A stretch of DNA of 64,000 nt from UBA12191 sp964422295. GTDB taxonomy: Bacteria; Planctomycetota; UBA8108; UBA1146. Position 1 is the first letter of the stretch. Every line of letters starts with the position of its first letter. Positions 26,057-34,900 of the stretch are shown in pieces. The notes under the pieces were generated by a model. The model did not search any database. It was given only the letters and a program-made list of their open reading frames with translations, and was not told the origin of the DNA. The translations under genes were made by a program, and so were the position numbers. Location: contig CAYRAM010000004.1 in the NCBI GenBank assembly GCA_964422295.1, positions 1 through 64,000 on the forward strand. Reading direction: 5' to 3'.

Positions 26057-26773
26057 TCAATCTTCCAGAGGTGTCTCACCAGTCTGGTACCCCTCCACCG
26101 CCAACTGAATGACATAACAGGCAAGTTGTTCGATTTCTGCAGGTCTGAGAACCTGCAAGGGCATTTTTGCCTGCGAGTTGTCAAAAGTAGGTTGTTTGAG
26201 GTAACCCCTTAGCCACAATTTCATGCTTTTCAGGACGTCCTCTTCCTCTTTTATGGCAAGGAACTTGTCATTGTTGGCATGAAACCTGTCAGGATCCGAA
26301 ATCTTCAGCTCTTCCAGAAACTTGTCGTAGGTCAGCATGCGCTTGAGGCGCCGCATCGACACCTGGACCAGGGGGGGCTGCAGTATCGCTCCCCGTCCTT
26401 CGATTTTGTGGCACAAAATACACCTTTGACGAGCCACCAGTCGGCCCATTTTGGCATTTCTTTGAAACACCTCATCAGACATCAATGTCAGGTCAGGCAA
26501 AGCAATCGCAGGAATGATGGGTTCCTTCGATCCAGCCGGGTTCCCTGTGGCAGTTACTTTCGGGCCCTGAGGACTTTGGGAACCTTCTGAGGCCCCTGTA
26601 TCGCCCTCTGTCCCCTGTCCGACCCCAGTTGAAGTGTCGGATCCCTGGCCACCGATCTGGCCCCCATGGGAACTCTGCTTACCTGTAGATGGCTCGCAGG
26701 CTGATATCCCCATGAGTGCAGAAATCAGGAAGATCTTCAGGAACAGGCGAAGTGTGTGACCGACTTGCGGCAT
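26057..26773 (-). CDS. Cytochrome c lipoprotein
   Basis: 238 residues. Signal peptide ends in the lipobox GISAC at about residue 26. It is followed by about 65 residues of glycine/serine/threonine-rich linker. The folded part has one haem site, CILCH (about residue 118), a spaced methionine in KMPLQVL as likely axial ligand, and a final helix IEQLACYVIQLAVEG. This is the class I monohaem layout. GAGGTAAATGG precedes the ATG. No oxidase or dehydrogenase partner is next to it. Confidence 0.82.
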   Translation of the reverse strand: MPQVGHTLRLFLKIFLISALMGISACEPSTGKQSSHGGQIGGQGSDTSTGVGQGTEGDTGASEGSQSPQGPKVTATGNPAGSKEPIIPAIALPDLTLMSDEVFQRNAKMGRLVARQRCILCHKIEGRGAILQPPLVQVSMRRLKRMLTYDKFLEELKISDPDRFHANNDKFLAIKEEEDVLKSMKLWLRGYLKQPTFDNSQAKMPLQVLRPAEIEQLACYVIQLAVEGYQTGETPLED

Positions 26774-26903
26774 CCATTTACCTCATCAGGGAATTCTCTC
26801 AGCACTTCGATGTGCGTGATCAAAAATTCAAATTCGCAGGCCTCCCAATGACAAATATATCTTCATCGGAAGACTCATTCCACCTCAGGGCAATAGGTTG
26901 CGG

Positions 26904-27605
26904 CTACTCACTGCCACGTGGGAGGGTCACCACTGTCCACAACATCTGAAAGCCATCCTTGAATAGACGAACTCTGCTCTCTCCAGAGTCATTCCACGTC
27001 ACCGGAACTTCACGGATTTCTAACCCAAGACTATGCGCTTTTGCCAAAACCTCCACATCGAATGCCCAACCCTCCGTCTTCAGGCTTTCAAAAACGGGTC
27101 GAATTTTTTCGGTACGAAATAATTTACAACCACACTGGGTATCCTTGATCTGCAACCCTGTAAAGCTCCGTACCAATCCTCGAAACGCTTTCCCTGCCCA
27201 TCTTCTTGGAAGGCCCTGGGGTCGGGGAAGATTCGAATCTGGAAGTGATCGGGATCCACAAACGATGTCGATTCCCGGCTCCAACTCCCGCCGCAGAATT
27301 GTCAGTGATTCGGGAGCGGCGGAGAGGTCTACATCGAGCATGGCGACCTGATCCCCCTTCGCCTCGAGGACTCCCTGCCTGACTGCGGCGCCTTTGCCCC
27401 GATGTCGATCGAGTCGGGAGAATCGAAGGCGGGAATCCCGCTCTGACCAGGGGCCGAGAATCTCTTCCGGATCATCGGTGCATCCGTCAGAGACGATCAG
27501 CAATTCCCCCTCGTCATCGAGGGTACCCAAGTAGTCCAGGGTCTCACCGATTGCCCTTTCCAGCATGCTTCTGCCATTCCAGACAGGAATCACCACCGAT
27601 AGCAA
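26904..27605 (-). CDS. Family 2 glycosyltransferase, dolichyl-phosphate sugar synthase type
   Basis: 233 residues if begun at the TTG at 27605, which has AGGAG five bases upstream and opens LLSVVIPVWNG as the family does; the frame is open to 27698 with no ribosome site. GT-A fold: LLIVSDGCTDD, GKGAAVRQGV, metal-binding D-x-D-type VAMLDVDLSA, CGSRS, and DTQCGCKLFR with TEGWAFDVEVLAKA. This motif set is that of Alg5/DPM1-like enzymes that load a polyprenyl phosphate with a sugar. Here the acceptor would be undecaprenyl phosphate. No membrane anchor is present, so it would act peripherally. Confidence 0.88.
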   Translation of the reverse strand: MLSVVIPVWNGRSMLERAIGETLDYLGTLDDEGELLIVSDGCTDDPEEILGPWSERDSRLRFSRLDRHRGKGAAVRQGVLEAKGDQVAMLDVDLSAAPESLTILRRELEPGIDIVCGSRSLPDSNLPRPQGLPRRWAGKAFRGLVRSFTGLQIKDTQCGCKLFRTEKIRPVFESLKTEGWAFDVEVLAKAHSLGLEIREVPVTWNDSGESRVRLFKDGFQMLWTVVTLPRGSE

Positions 27606-27791
27606 ATTGACTCCTGCCTGAATCCGGGCCTGGGAACGACCCCTGACTACCGGTCGAATCCTCAAGGCGATGAAGCCATGACACCTCCCCCGGAGCAAGC
27701 CTAGTCATGGGGATGTGCCCAAATCTCAAGAAGATGGAATCCTTGGATGAGGGAATTCGTCTGGTTTTTTAGCCACCGGGAGTGATGAGGA

Positions 27792-28964
27792 ATGTCAGAT
27801 AGACCGAAGATTGCATTAGTTCTGGGAGGGGGTGGCGCGCGGGCGGCTTATCAGGCCGGGTACTTGCGTTACATCGGTAAACGGATCCCAAATCTCCGTT
27901 TCTCGATTCTCTGCGGAACTTCAGCGGGAGCCATCAATGCGGTTCATCTTGCCAGGTTTTGCGGCACGCTTGAAGACGCTTCCAAAGACCTCAAGAAACT
28001 TTGGTCCAAACTCACCGTCGATCAGGTTTTTGAGGCGAGCACATGGTCTCTGGGATCGATGGTCACCCGCTGGGGACTGAAACTGCTCAGTGGAGGAAGC
28101 ACTCTTGCGCCGACCACCCGTGGTCTGGTGGACACACTTCCTCTACGAAGGTACCTCACTCAACAAACGGGATGTCCCGACAACGGAAAGATACCCGGAA
28201 TCGAAGATAACATTCTCAGGGGAAATCTCGATTCCCTCGCGATCACCACTACCGACTATGACAGTGGAAGATCGGTCACATGGATTCATGGCAACCACAC
28301 CCATGAATGGCAAAGAACCTATCGATCAGGAATCGAAACTAAAATTCGTCTCGATCACATCATGGCTTCCTGCGCCATTCCACTGGTGTTTCCTGCGGTC
28401 AAAGTAGAAGGCTGTTGGCACGGCGATGGTGGAGTTCGTTTAACCACCCCCCTTTCACCTGCCATGCACTTGGGTGCAGAAAAGATCCTCGCGATTTCTA
28501 CCCGATTCCTTCCCAACGGAACTCTTCCGCAGTTGAAAACTGAAGGCACCTATCCCCCTCCCGCCCAGGTTGCCGGTGTGTTGATGAACGCCGTCTTCCT
28601 TGATGCAATGGACTTTGACACCGCCAACGTGGAGAGATTCAATCAACTCTTGAAGAAGTTACCCGAAGAAGAGCGGATGGGATTGCGACCGGTCGACATG
28701 TTCACCGCCAGGCCGTCCGATGATCCCGGTGCCCTTGCTGGGCAATTTGAAGCAAACCTGCCAGGTCCGTTTCGTTTTATGGAACGAGGTTTGGGAACCC
28801 AGGAATCCAGTAGCAGCGATCTGCTATCGCTGCTGATGTTTCAACCAGAATATATCCAAGCATTGATCGACATGGGTGAAAGTGATGCCCGGGACCGCGA
28901 AGCGGAGTTGATCCCCTTCCTGCAGAGTCAGGATGCCCCCGCTTCCTTGAACTCACGTCAGTAA
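27792..28964 (+). CDS. Patatin-like phospholipase
   Basis: 390 residues, cytoplasmic. Oxyanion loop LGGGGARAAYQAG at about residues 11-23, nucleophile serine in LCGTSAGAIN (about 45), and catalytic aspartate in GDGGVRLTTPL. The serine/aspartate dyad is complete. GAGGA lies before the ATG. Bacterial members hydrolyse membrane lipids, with roles from turnover to effectors. The C-terminal 150 residues are a family-specific extension. No secretion signal. It converges with the gene ending at 28973. Confidence 0.92.
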   Translation: MSDRPKIALVLGGGGARAAYQAGYLRYIGKRIPNLRFSILCGTSAGAINAVHLARFCGTLEDASKDLKKLWSKLTVDQVFEASTWSLGSMVTRWGLKLLSGGSTLAPTTRGLVDTLPLRRYLTQQTGCPDNGKIPGIEDNILRGNLDSLAITTTDYDSGRSVTWIHGNHTHEWQRTYRSGIETKIRLDHIMASCAIPLVFPAVKVEGCWHGDGGVRLTTPLSPAMHLGAEKILAISTRFLPNGTLPQLKTEGTYPPPAQVAGVLMNAVFLDAMDFDTANVERFNQLLKKLPEEERMGLRPVDMFTARPSDDPGALAGQFEANLPGPFRFMERGLGTQESSSSDLLSLLMFQPEYIQALIDMGESDARDREAELIPFLQSQDAPASLNSRQ

Positions 28965-28972
28965 TCCTGAAA

Positions 28973-29425
28973 TCAGTCCCTCAAAATCTTTGCTTCCCTC
29001 TTGAAGGTCAATTTCGGATCGATCCGAAGAGGTTCCATCAGTTCTGCTTCGATGATGACATTGCGAATCACCCCGGCGCTGTCCTGATACCAGAGGACCG
29101 ACTGGCGGCTGTTGCCCGTGATCCCCACCAGAGATCCATAATGGGATGGCAATGAGAGCAATTGGCGAAGCTCATTCACCTCCTTGCGAGAAGTGTCCTT
29201 GCCCTTCAGATCATATCCAAGCGGCATCTCATGGGACTCTTCGACGACACCGGCGGGCCAAACGCCAAATAAGCGCGTAAATCCGGAATCGGACACTTGG
29301 CTGAAAACCACAGACCCCCCCACCAGACTTCCCAGCACGATACATACGAACACGCCGATCCCAAGGATCGGCATAGATACGATTACCTGGTTGTTCATTT
29401 GCCTGTTTTCAGATTGATTACTCAT
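28973..29425 (-). CDS. Anchored periplasmic protein of unknown function
   Basis: 150 residues from the ATG at 29425; the longer open frame to 29566 would run almost to the divergent gene and has no supporting signal. One membrane helix at about residues 17-40 (MPILGIGVFVCIVLGSLVGG), then a small domain with LRQLLSLPSHYGSLVGITG and VLWYQDSAGVIRNVIIE that looks like alternating strands. No family recognised. It is divergent from the secreted phosphatase-fold gene at 29584. Confidence 0.5.
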   Translation of the reverse strand: MSNQSENRQMNNQVIVSMPILGIGVFVCIVLGSLVGGSVVFSQVSDSGFTRLFGVWPAGVVEESHEMPLGYDLKGKDTSRKEVNELRQLLSLPSHYGSLVGITGNSRQSVLWYQDSAGVIRNVIIEAELMEPLRIDPKLTFKREAKILRD

Positions 29426-29583
29426 GTGACTCCTGAATCTAAACTTATCCATACAGCGAGGCCCGCTCCATTGAATCAGATCCACAGCAGTGGTGAAAGA
29501 TCCCACGACAGATCCGGGGTTGCTGCGAGTGCTCTTTGGACCGACGATATCAACACTGTTTCTCACTTGAAATTGAGGATTTC

Positions 29584-30720
29584 ATGAATCGCCAATTGCT
29601 GCTGCTGTTATCGCTGACTCTTGTAACTTCTGCCCTCCCGGCAGAAATTTCATTCCCCCGAGATCCCTCCACTTCAGTGGATCTATCCTCTTCCAACCCG
29701 GAGTCCCCGAATTACACCGTCGCCTTCTGGAACCTGGAAAATCTGTTCGACTTTGAGGACGATCCAGAGAACCCCGGAGACGATGAGTATCTTCCCGACA
29801 ATGAATGGGACCAAGCCCGCTACGAGCGCAAGATCGACCATCTCGCAAAAGCCATCGTGACTTTGGAAGCGGATTTGCTCGCTGTTTGCGAAGTGGAGAA
29901 CAAAAGAGTGCTCGAAGACCTGATCGTTCACCCTGAATTGGTGAAGGATCACTGGTCCATCGTGCATAAGGATTCACCAGACCGACGAGGAATCGACCTT
30001 GCTTTGATCTACCGCAAACCTTTTGAAATGGTGGGTGAATCCGTCCTCCATCCCATCGATATCGGCGAGGGCAACACATCCACCCGCGGAGTCCTTGAAG
30101 TTCCGATGGCTCTCTCCGGCACCCCTGTCACTTTTCTTGTCAATCATTGGCCGTCTCGCTACGGCGGGGCTGAAGAAAGCTCTCCAAAACGAAAAGCTGC
30201 TGCTGCAGTCGCTCGATCGATCATCGATGGACATCTGTCGCGCAATCATGCTGCAGAGATCATTCTCCTCGGTGATTTGAATGACGACCCGTGGGACCCT
30301 TCGGTCAGGGAGGTCCTCAATGCGGTCAGGGAGCTACGATCGGTGACCCACCCCAGCAACACATCTCCCCGCCGGGATGGCCAAAAAACCTACTCTCCCC
30401 GGTTGTGGAATCCTTCATGGAAATTTGCCAACTCTCCAGACAGTGGCACTTACTACTATTGGAACGGCTGGTGCTGGAACTGTTTTGATCAAATCATCGT
30501 CTCATCCGGCATGCTCGATGACTCCGGTTTGCGAATCCTGGCTGAAAGCGTTGAGGTGCATGCTCCCGATTTCATGAGAGATACGGAGAAAAATGCCTTC
30601 AGACCGGCGCGCTTTCGCAAATTCAGAGGGCGCTGGGAGGAAGGATACAGCGATCATTTTGCCGTGAAATGCAAGATAACTGTTGTGTCTACAGATAAGC
30701 CGGGCCAGACTTCAGATTGA
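29584..30720 (+). CDS. Secreted endonuclease/exonuclease/phosphatase family protein
   Basis: 378 residues from the ATG at 29584; signal peptide at 1-20 (LLLLSLTLVTSALPA). EEP fold with all active-site motifs: FWNLENLFD, AVCEVEN (metal glutamate), NHWPSRYGG (histidine), LLGDLNDDPWD (aspartate/asparagine) and YSDHFAV (final histidine). It could be a secreted nuclease or phosphodiesterase for nutrient phosphate. The aromatic YYYWNGWCWNCFDQ stretch near residue 300 is family-typical for bacterial secreted members. Confidence 0.9.
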   Translation: MNRQLLLLLSLTLVTSALPAEISFPRDPSTSVDLSSSNPESPNYTVAFWNLENLFDFEDDPENPGDDEYLPDNEWDQARYERKIDHLAKAIVTLEADLLAVCEVENKRVLEDLIVHPELVKDHWSIVHKDSPDRRGIDLALIYRKPFEMVGESVLHPIDIGEGNTSTRGVLEVPMALSGTPVTFLVNHWPSRYGGAEESSPKRKAAAAVARSIIDGHLSRNHAAEIILLGDLNDDPWDPSVREVLNAVRELRSVTHPSNTSPRRDGQKTYSPRLWNPSWKFANSPDSGTYYYWNGWCWNCFDQIIVSSGMLDDSGLRILAESVEVHAPDFMRDTEKNAFRPARFRKFRGRWEEGYSDHFAVKCKITVVSTDKPGQTSD

Positions 30721-30761
30721 ATTAATTTCGCATATGGTGCGAAGCAGAAAGGAACTCATTC

Positions 30762-31409
30762 ATGTTAAAAATTGTTATTGCCCTTGCCTTGATCGCTATT
30801 CCCAACTCAACCCCCGTCGAAGACGATGCGAAAGGCAAAACCAAGTTGATTCCCGCGGCTGAAATTTATCCCCTCGATACCTGCGCCGTCGCTGGCAAAA
30901 AACTGGGCTCGATGGGTGAGCCGATCGTGTACGTCCATGAAGGTCGCCAGGTCAAGTTCTGTTGCAAGAGTTGCCTTCCAACGTTCAAGAAGAATCCCGA
31001 CAAATACGTCGCCAACGTCAACAATAAAATTATCAAAACTCAGAAGCCCTCATACCCGACGAACAAATGCCTTTTCTCTGACGAAGAACTGGGGCCCAAG
31101 AGCAAGGACGTTGTCGTCAACAACAGACTTGTGAGAGTGTGCTGTGGCGGTTGTGCAAAAAAGCTGCATAAAGACCCAACACCAACATTGAAAAAGCTGG
31201 ACGAGCTGATCATCGCCAAGCAAGGGGCAAATTATCCCCTGAACACTTGTATCGTCAGCAAAGAAGCCTTGGGTAGCATGGGCAAACCCAAAGATATCAT
31301 CGTCAGTAACACCCTTGTGAGGGTCTGCTGCAAAGGCTGTGTCAAAACGGTGACCAAGAACCCAGCAGCTGCCGTTGCCAAGGTGAAAGCAGCGGCAAAG
31401 AAGAAATAG
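30762..31409 (+). CDS. Exported triple TRASH/YHS-type metal-binding repeat protein
   Basis: 215 residues, signal peptide at about 1-18. Three copies of one unit of about 58-65 residues: Y-P-x-x-x-C, six to eight residues on L-G-S/P, then V-x-F/V-CC-x-x-C and a helix ending in x-x-P. The three metal clusters are KFCCKSC, RVCCGGC and RVCCKGC, each paired with an upstream cysteine (DTCAVAGK, NKCLFSDE, NTCIVSKE). That is the cysteine layout of TRASH/YHS domains, which bind copper or other soft metals. The tail is lysine/alanine-rich. AAGGAA before the ATG and a perfect terminator behind make it monocistronic. Confidence 0.8.
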   Translation: MLKIVIALALIAIPNSTPVEDDAKGKTKLIPAAEIYPLDTCAVAGKKLGSMGEPIVYVHEGRQVKFCCKSCLPTFKKNPDKYVANVNNKIIKTQKPSYPTNKCLFSDEELGPKSKDVVVNNRLVRVCCGGCAKKLHKDPTPTLKKLDELIIAKQGANYPLNTCIVSKEALGSMGKPKDIIVSNTLVRVCCKGCVKTVTKNPAAAVAKVKAAAKKK

Positions 31410-31460
31410 CTCTGCTGCCGAAGATCATCGATGGGGCGCCTCACCGACGAAAACATTCCT

Positions 31461-31499
31461 CCCCGGAAGATCAAATCCAGATCTTCCGGGGCTTTTTTT
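31461..31499 (+). terminator. Perfect rho-independent terminator
   Basis: CCCCGGAAGATC and GATCTTCCGGGG form a perfect 12-bp stem with a 7-base loop, followed by C and seven T. It terminates the triple metal-binding repeat gene. Confidence 0.95.
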
Positions 31500-31578
31500 G
31501 TGGACGAGCTGCAATTCTACCAGCAAATTACGAGAAGCAACGCACTGACGAGTACTTTTGTGAGAAGGGTAAATAGGC

Positions 31579-31890
31579 ATGTCGACCAACGACTCACTGC
31601 AAAACTGCCTCGTGCAACTTGTAGAAGCTTTCGAGCAACTTCAAAGTCAACTGGAAGAGAAGCACTTCGGCAAGGTGATGGAAGATCCCCATGAATTTGA
31701 CGAGGCTTCTGACGAAGCAAAAGAGCAGCTGGACTCCGATTTCAAGGATGCGCTGGTCAGCGTCTTCGAAAATTTGGAAGAACAAAACCGAATCGGCCTC
31801 GACGACATTGATGCCATTAGCAACATACTTCTGGATACTTTGGAAATCGTTGCTCCCTCCGTATCCGCAGAGGAAGATTCTGAAAACTAA
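31579..31890 (+). CDS. Small acidic helical protein of unknown function
   Basis: 103 residues, strongly acidic, predicted almost all helix (LVQLVEAFEQLQSQLEEKHF, FKDALVSVFENLEEQNRIG). No signal peptide, no cysteine pairs and no recognised family. It lies between two strong terminators and therefore forms its own transcription unit. Confidence 0.6.
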   Translation: MSTNDSLQNCLVQLVEAFEQLQSQLEEKHFGKVMEDPHEFDEASDEAKEQLDSDFKDALVSVFENLEEQNRIGLDDIDAISNILLDTLEIVAPSVSAEEDSEN

Positions 31891-31917
31891 TATCTAGAGT
31901 TAGTTCTGCAAAATGAA

Positions 31918-31957
31918 CCAGGGCCGAAGCGGAATAACGCTTCGACCCTGGTTTTTT
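31918..31957 (+). terminator. Rho-independent terminator
   Basis: CCAGGG-c-CGAAGC pairs with GCTTCG-a-CCCTGG (one internal mismatch) and is followed by six T. It ends the small acidic gene. The minus-strand giant gene converges on it from 31979; on that strand only a weak U stretch follows. Confidence 0.85.
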
Positions 31958-31978
31958 ATCGCCGTAAGTGTTCAGTTA

Positions 31979-34900
31979 TCAAGGGCAAGCATTGTAACTG
32001 TCGCAGCTTAATCCGTCATCGGGAGTTGCATCCACTCCACAAGTATTAGGACCTGGCGAAGGAGGTGCATTTCCACCAGCAAATTGGTAACTGAGGATAA
32101 ATACCGCATCTGCAATGTCATGAGTTCCACTGTCGTTTGAATCTGTGGTATCCGCACATCCGGATGCAGGTCCATTCAGCATCAGCGTGTAAAGCATGAA
32201 GATGGCATCTGCTATATCGACTCCGCCATCCTCATTCGCATCACCCCGACGGAAACTGGGTTCGCATTCATCGGGAGTGCTGTTGCCATTGGTATCGACG
32301 CTGGTTCCAGATGAGAGATCACACGAATCAGGAACTTCGTTGCCATTGCAATCCTCTGCAGCTCCGCTGGCGATATCACAAGCGTCAGGTGAACCATTGC
32401 CATCGCAATCCGTATCACACTCATCCGGTGTTCCGTTGCCATCGCAATCAGAAACCGATCCGCTGGCGACCTCACAACTATCCGGCAATCCGCTGTTGTT
32501 GCAGTCTTCAGCAGCACCACTGGCAAGATCACAACTGTCCGGAACTCCATTGCCGTTGCAATCCGGTGCTGATCCATCGACGATTTCGCAGACGTCGGGC
32601 GTACCGTTGCTGTTACAGTCGGTCATATCCACCGTCACAGTAACAGACTGTTCAGCTGTGCTGGTGTTACCGGAACTGTCAGTGGCGGTCCAGGTAATAA
32701 TCGTCGTACCGTAATCGTAAGTTCCACTAGCATTGACTCCGGCATTTCTGTCATTGGTCAAATTCACCAGTTGACAATTATCAGTGCCGGTTGCTTCGGG
32801 AATCGTCACAAAAGCACTGCAGTTTCCTGCAGGAGCCTCGATGGAGATATCTCCAGAGGTAGCGATGATCGGTGCATCATCATCGGTGACGGTCACTGTG
32901 AAGGAAGCCGTCACAACGTTGCCACTGCCGTCAGCCAGGGAGTACGACACAACGGTAGTACCAGTTCCGAAAGTGTCTCCAGGCTGATGACTTGCAGCAA
33001 GATCACCGAGAGAACAGTTATCTGAACCCTCAGGTAATGCCCAATCGATCGAAGCCCCGCAAACACCGAGGTCATTGGTCTGTGTTATATCGGTCGGAAC
33101 TCCACTCAACTGTGGGTCTTCATTATCGAGGACTGCCACAGAGAACGTGTGTTGAACCGTGTTGCCAGATCCATCGGTAAGGAACATCGTTACATCCGTG
33201 GACCCTACATCGAATGCGGTACCTGAAGGGTGACTCGTATTCATCGTCAATCCATCACAGTTATCAGAAGTCTGAGGTGCTTCCCAGGAGTGGGTTGCGG
33301 AACAGAGTCCTGGATCGGAGGAAAGAGATACGTTTTCCGGCGCAGAATCGAAACTCGGATCCTGCTGGTCCAGAACCATCACCGTGAAAGAGGTCTCGGA
33401 ACTATTACCGGCGGCATCTACCACGGTGTAAGTCACCAGGGTATCACCAAGATCGAAAGTACTACCGTTGGCGATAGTGCTGCTGAGAGATGCTCCTGGG
33501 CAATTGTCCAGAGCCTCAGGCTCCGGCCAGCTGACCAATGAGGAACAAAGATCAGGATCCGTGGATACCTCAAGATTGCCGAGATCTCCACCAATCGTCG
33601 GGACTTCGTCATCAGAGACACTGACGTCGAAGGATCCTGACAACTCATTGCCATAGATGTCGGTTGCGGTGTAGGTCACTGTCGTTGTTCCGACAGGGAA
33701 TTGCTCACCACTCTGGTGGGTGCTGGTAAAGGATTGAATTTCGCAGTTGTCATCTGGTCTCGGCTCAGACCACACCATGATTGCACCACATGCACCCAAA
33801 TCATTGGTGGAAGTTAGATTCCCACTGAGGCTCGAAATAGTCGGCAATTCGTCGTCACTGATCACAATGTCGAAGGAACTGCTGGAGGTGTTTCCGTGAA
33901 TATCCGACGCGGTGTAAGTAACGGTCGTTGTGCCGACATTGAACAAACTGCCATTCGCATGGCTACTGGTGAACTCACTCAGTGAACAATTGTCGGAAGC
34001 ACTGGGATCGGCCCAGGAAATCGTCGCACCACAGACTCCTGTGTCATTGCTCTGTGCAATGGGTGTAGGCATCCCTGAAATCAGCGGCAACTCATTGTCT
34101 TCAACGATCACATCGAAGGAGTGAGAAGCCAGATTCCCATGAATGTCTTCCAGTGTCATGGAAACTGTCGTCGTGCCCACCGGGAAAGTATCCCCGGATT
34201 GATGCGTCGAAGTCAGGCTGAGAACATCACAGTTGTCAGAGGTGGCTACCATGGCCCACTCTGCAGTGGTATCACACAATCCCAAATCTGATTGCAGGGT
34301 CATCGTCATCGGAGCCTGATCAAATTGGGGTGCCTCTCCATCCTCAATCAAAATATCGAAACTCGCAGAAGTTGGATTCCCGCTGGTATCTGTCACTGTG
34401 TAGGTCACCGTATGGGCGCCCACCGCAAATGCAGAACCAGGCATGTGGGATCCCTCCAGGAGCTCACCTGGACAGTTGTCTGAGGTTAACGGAGGATCCC
34501 AGGGCACACTTGCTTCACAGAGACCCGCTTCAGCAGAAAGGGTCATGCTTTGTGGCATCTGTGACAGAGCGGGTGCCTGTGCATCATTCACGGTAACTGT
34601 GAAACTATGCTGTGCAGAGAGCCCTGCCGTATCTGTGGTGGTTATCGTGACCGTTGTGTCACCGGTGGGGAAGAAATCCCCCGAGCTATGGGTACTGCTC
34701 GTCGAAAGCACTTCACAGTTGTCACTCGTTGCAGCAGGATCCCACATCGCCAAAGCACCGCAAGCATCGAGATCATTGTCAAGAGTCATGCTCATCGGTG
34801 TGCTCGTGAAGGCCGGCGGCTGAGCGTCAGTCACAACGATACTGAAACTTGCAGAAGTGGATCTGCCTGCAGAATCTGTCGCCGTGTACGTGACCGAGTG

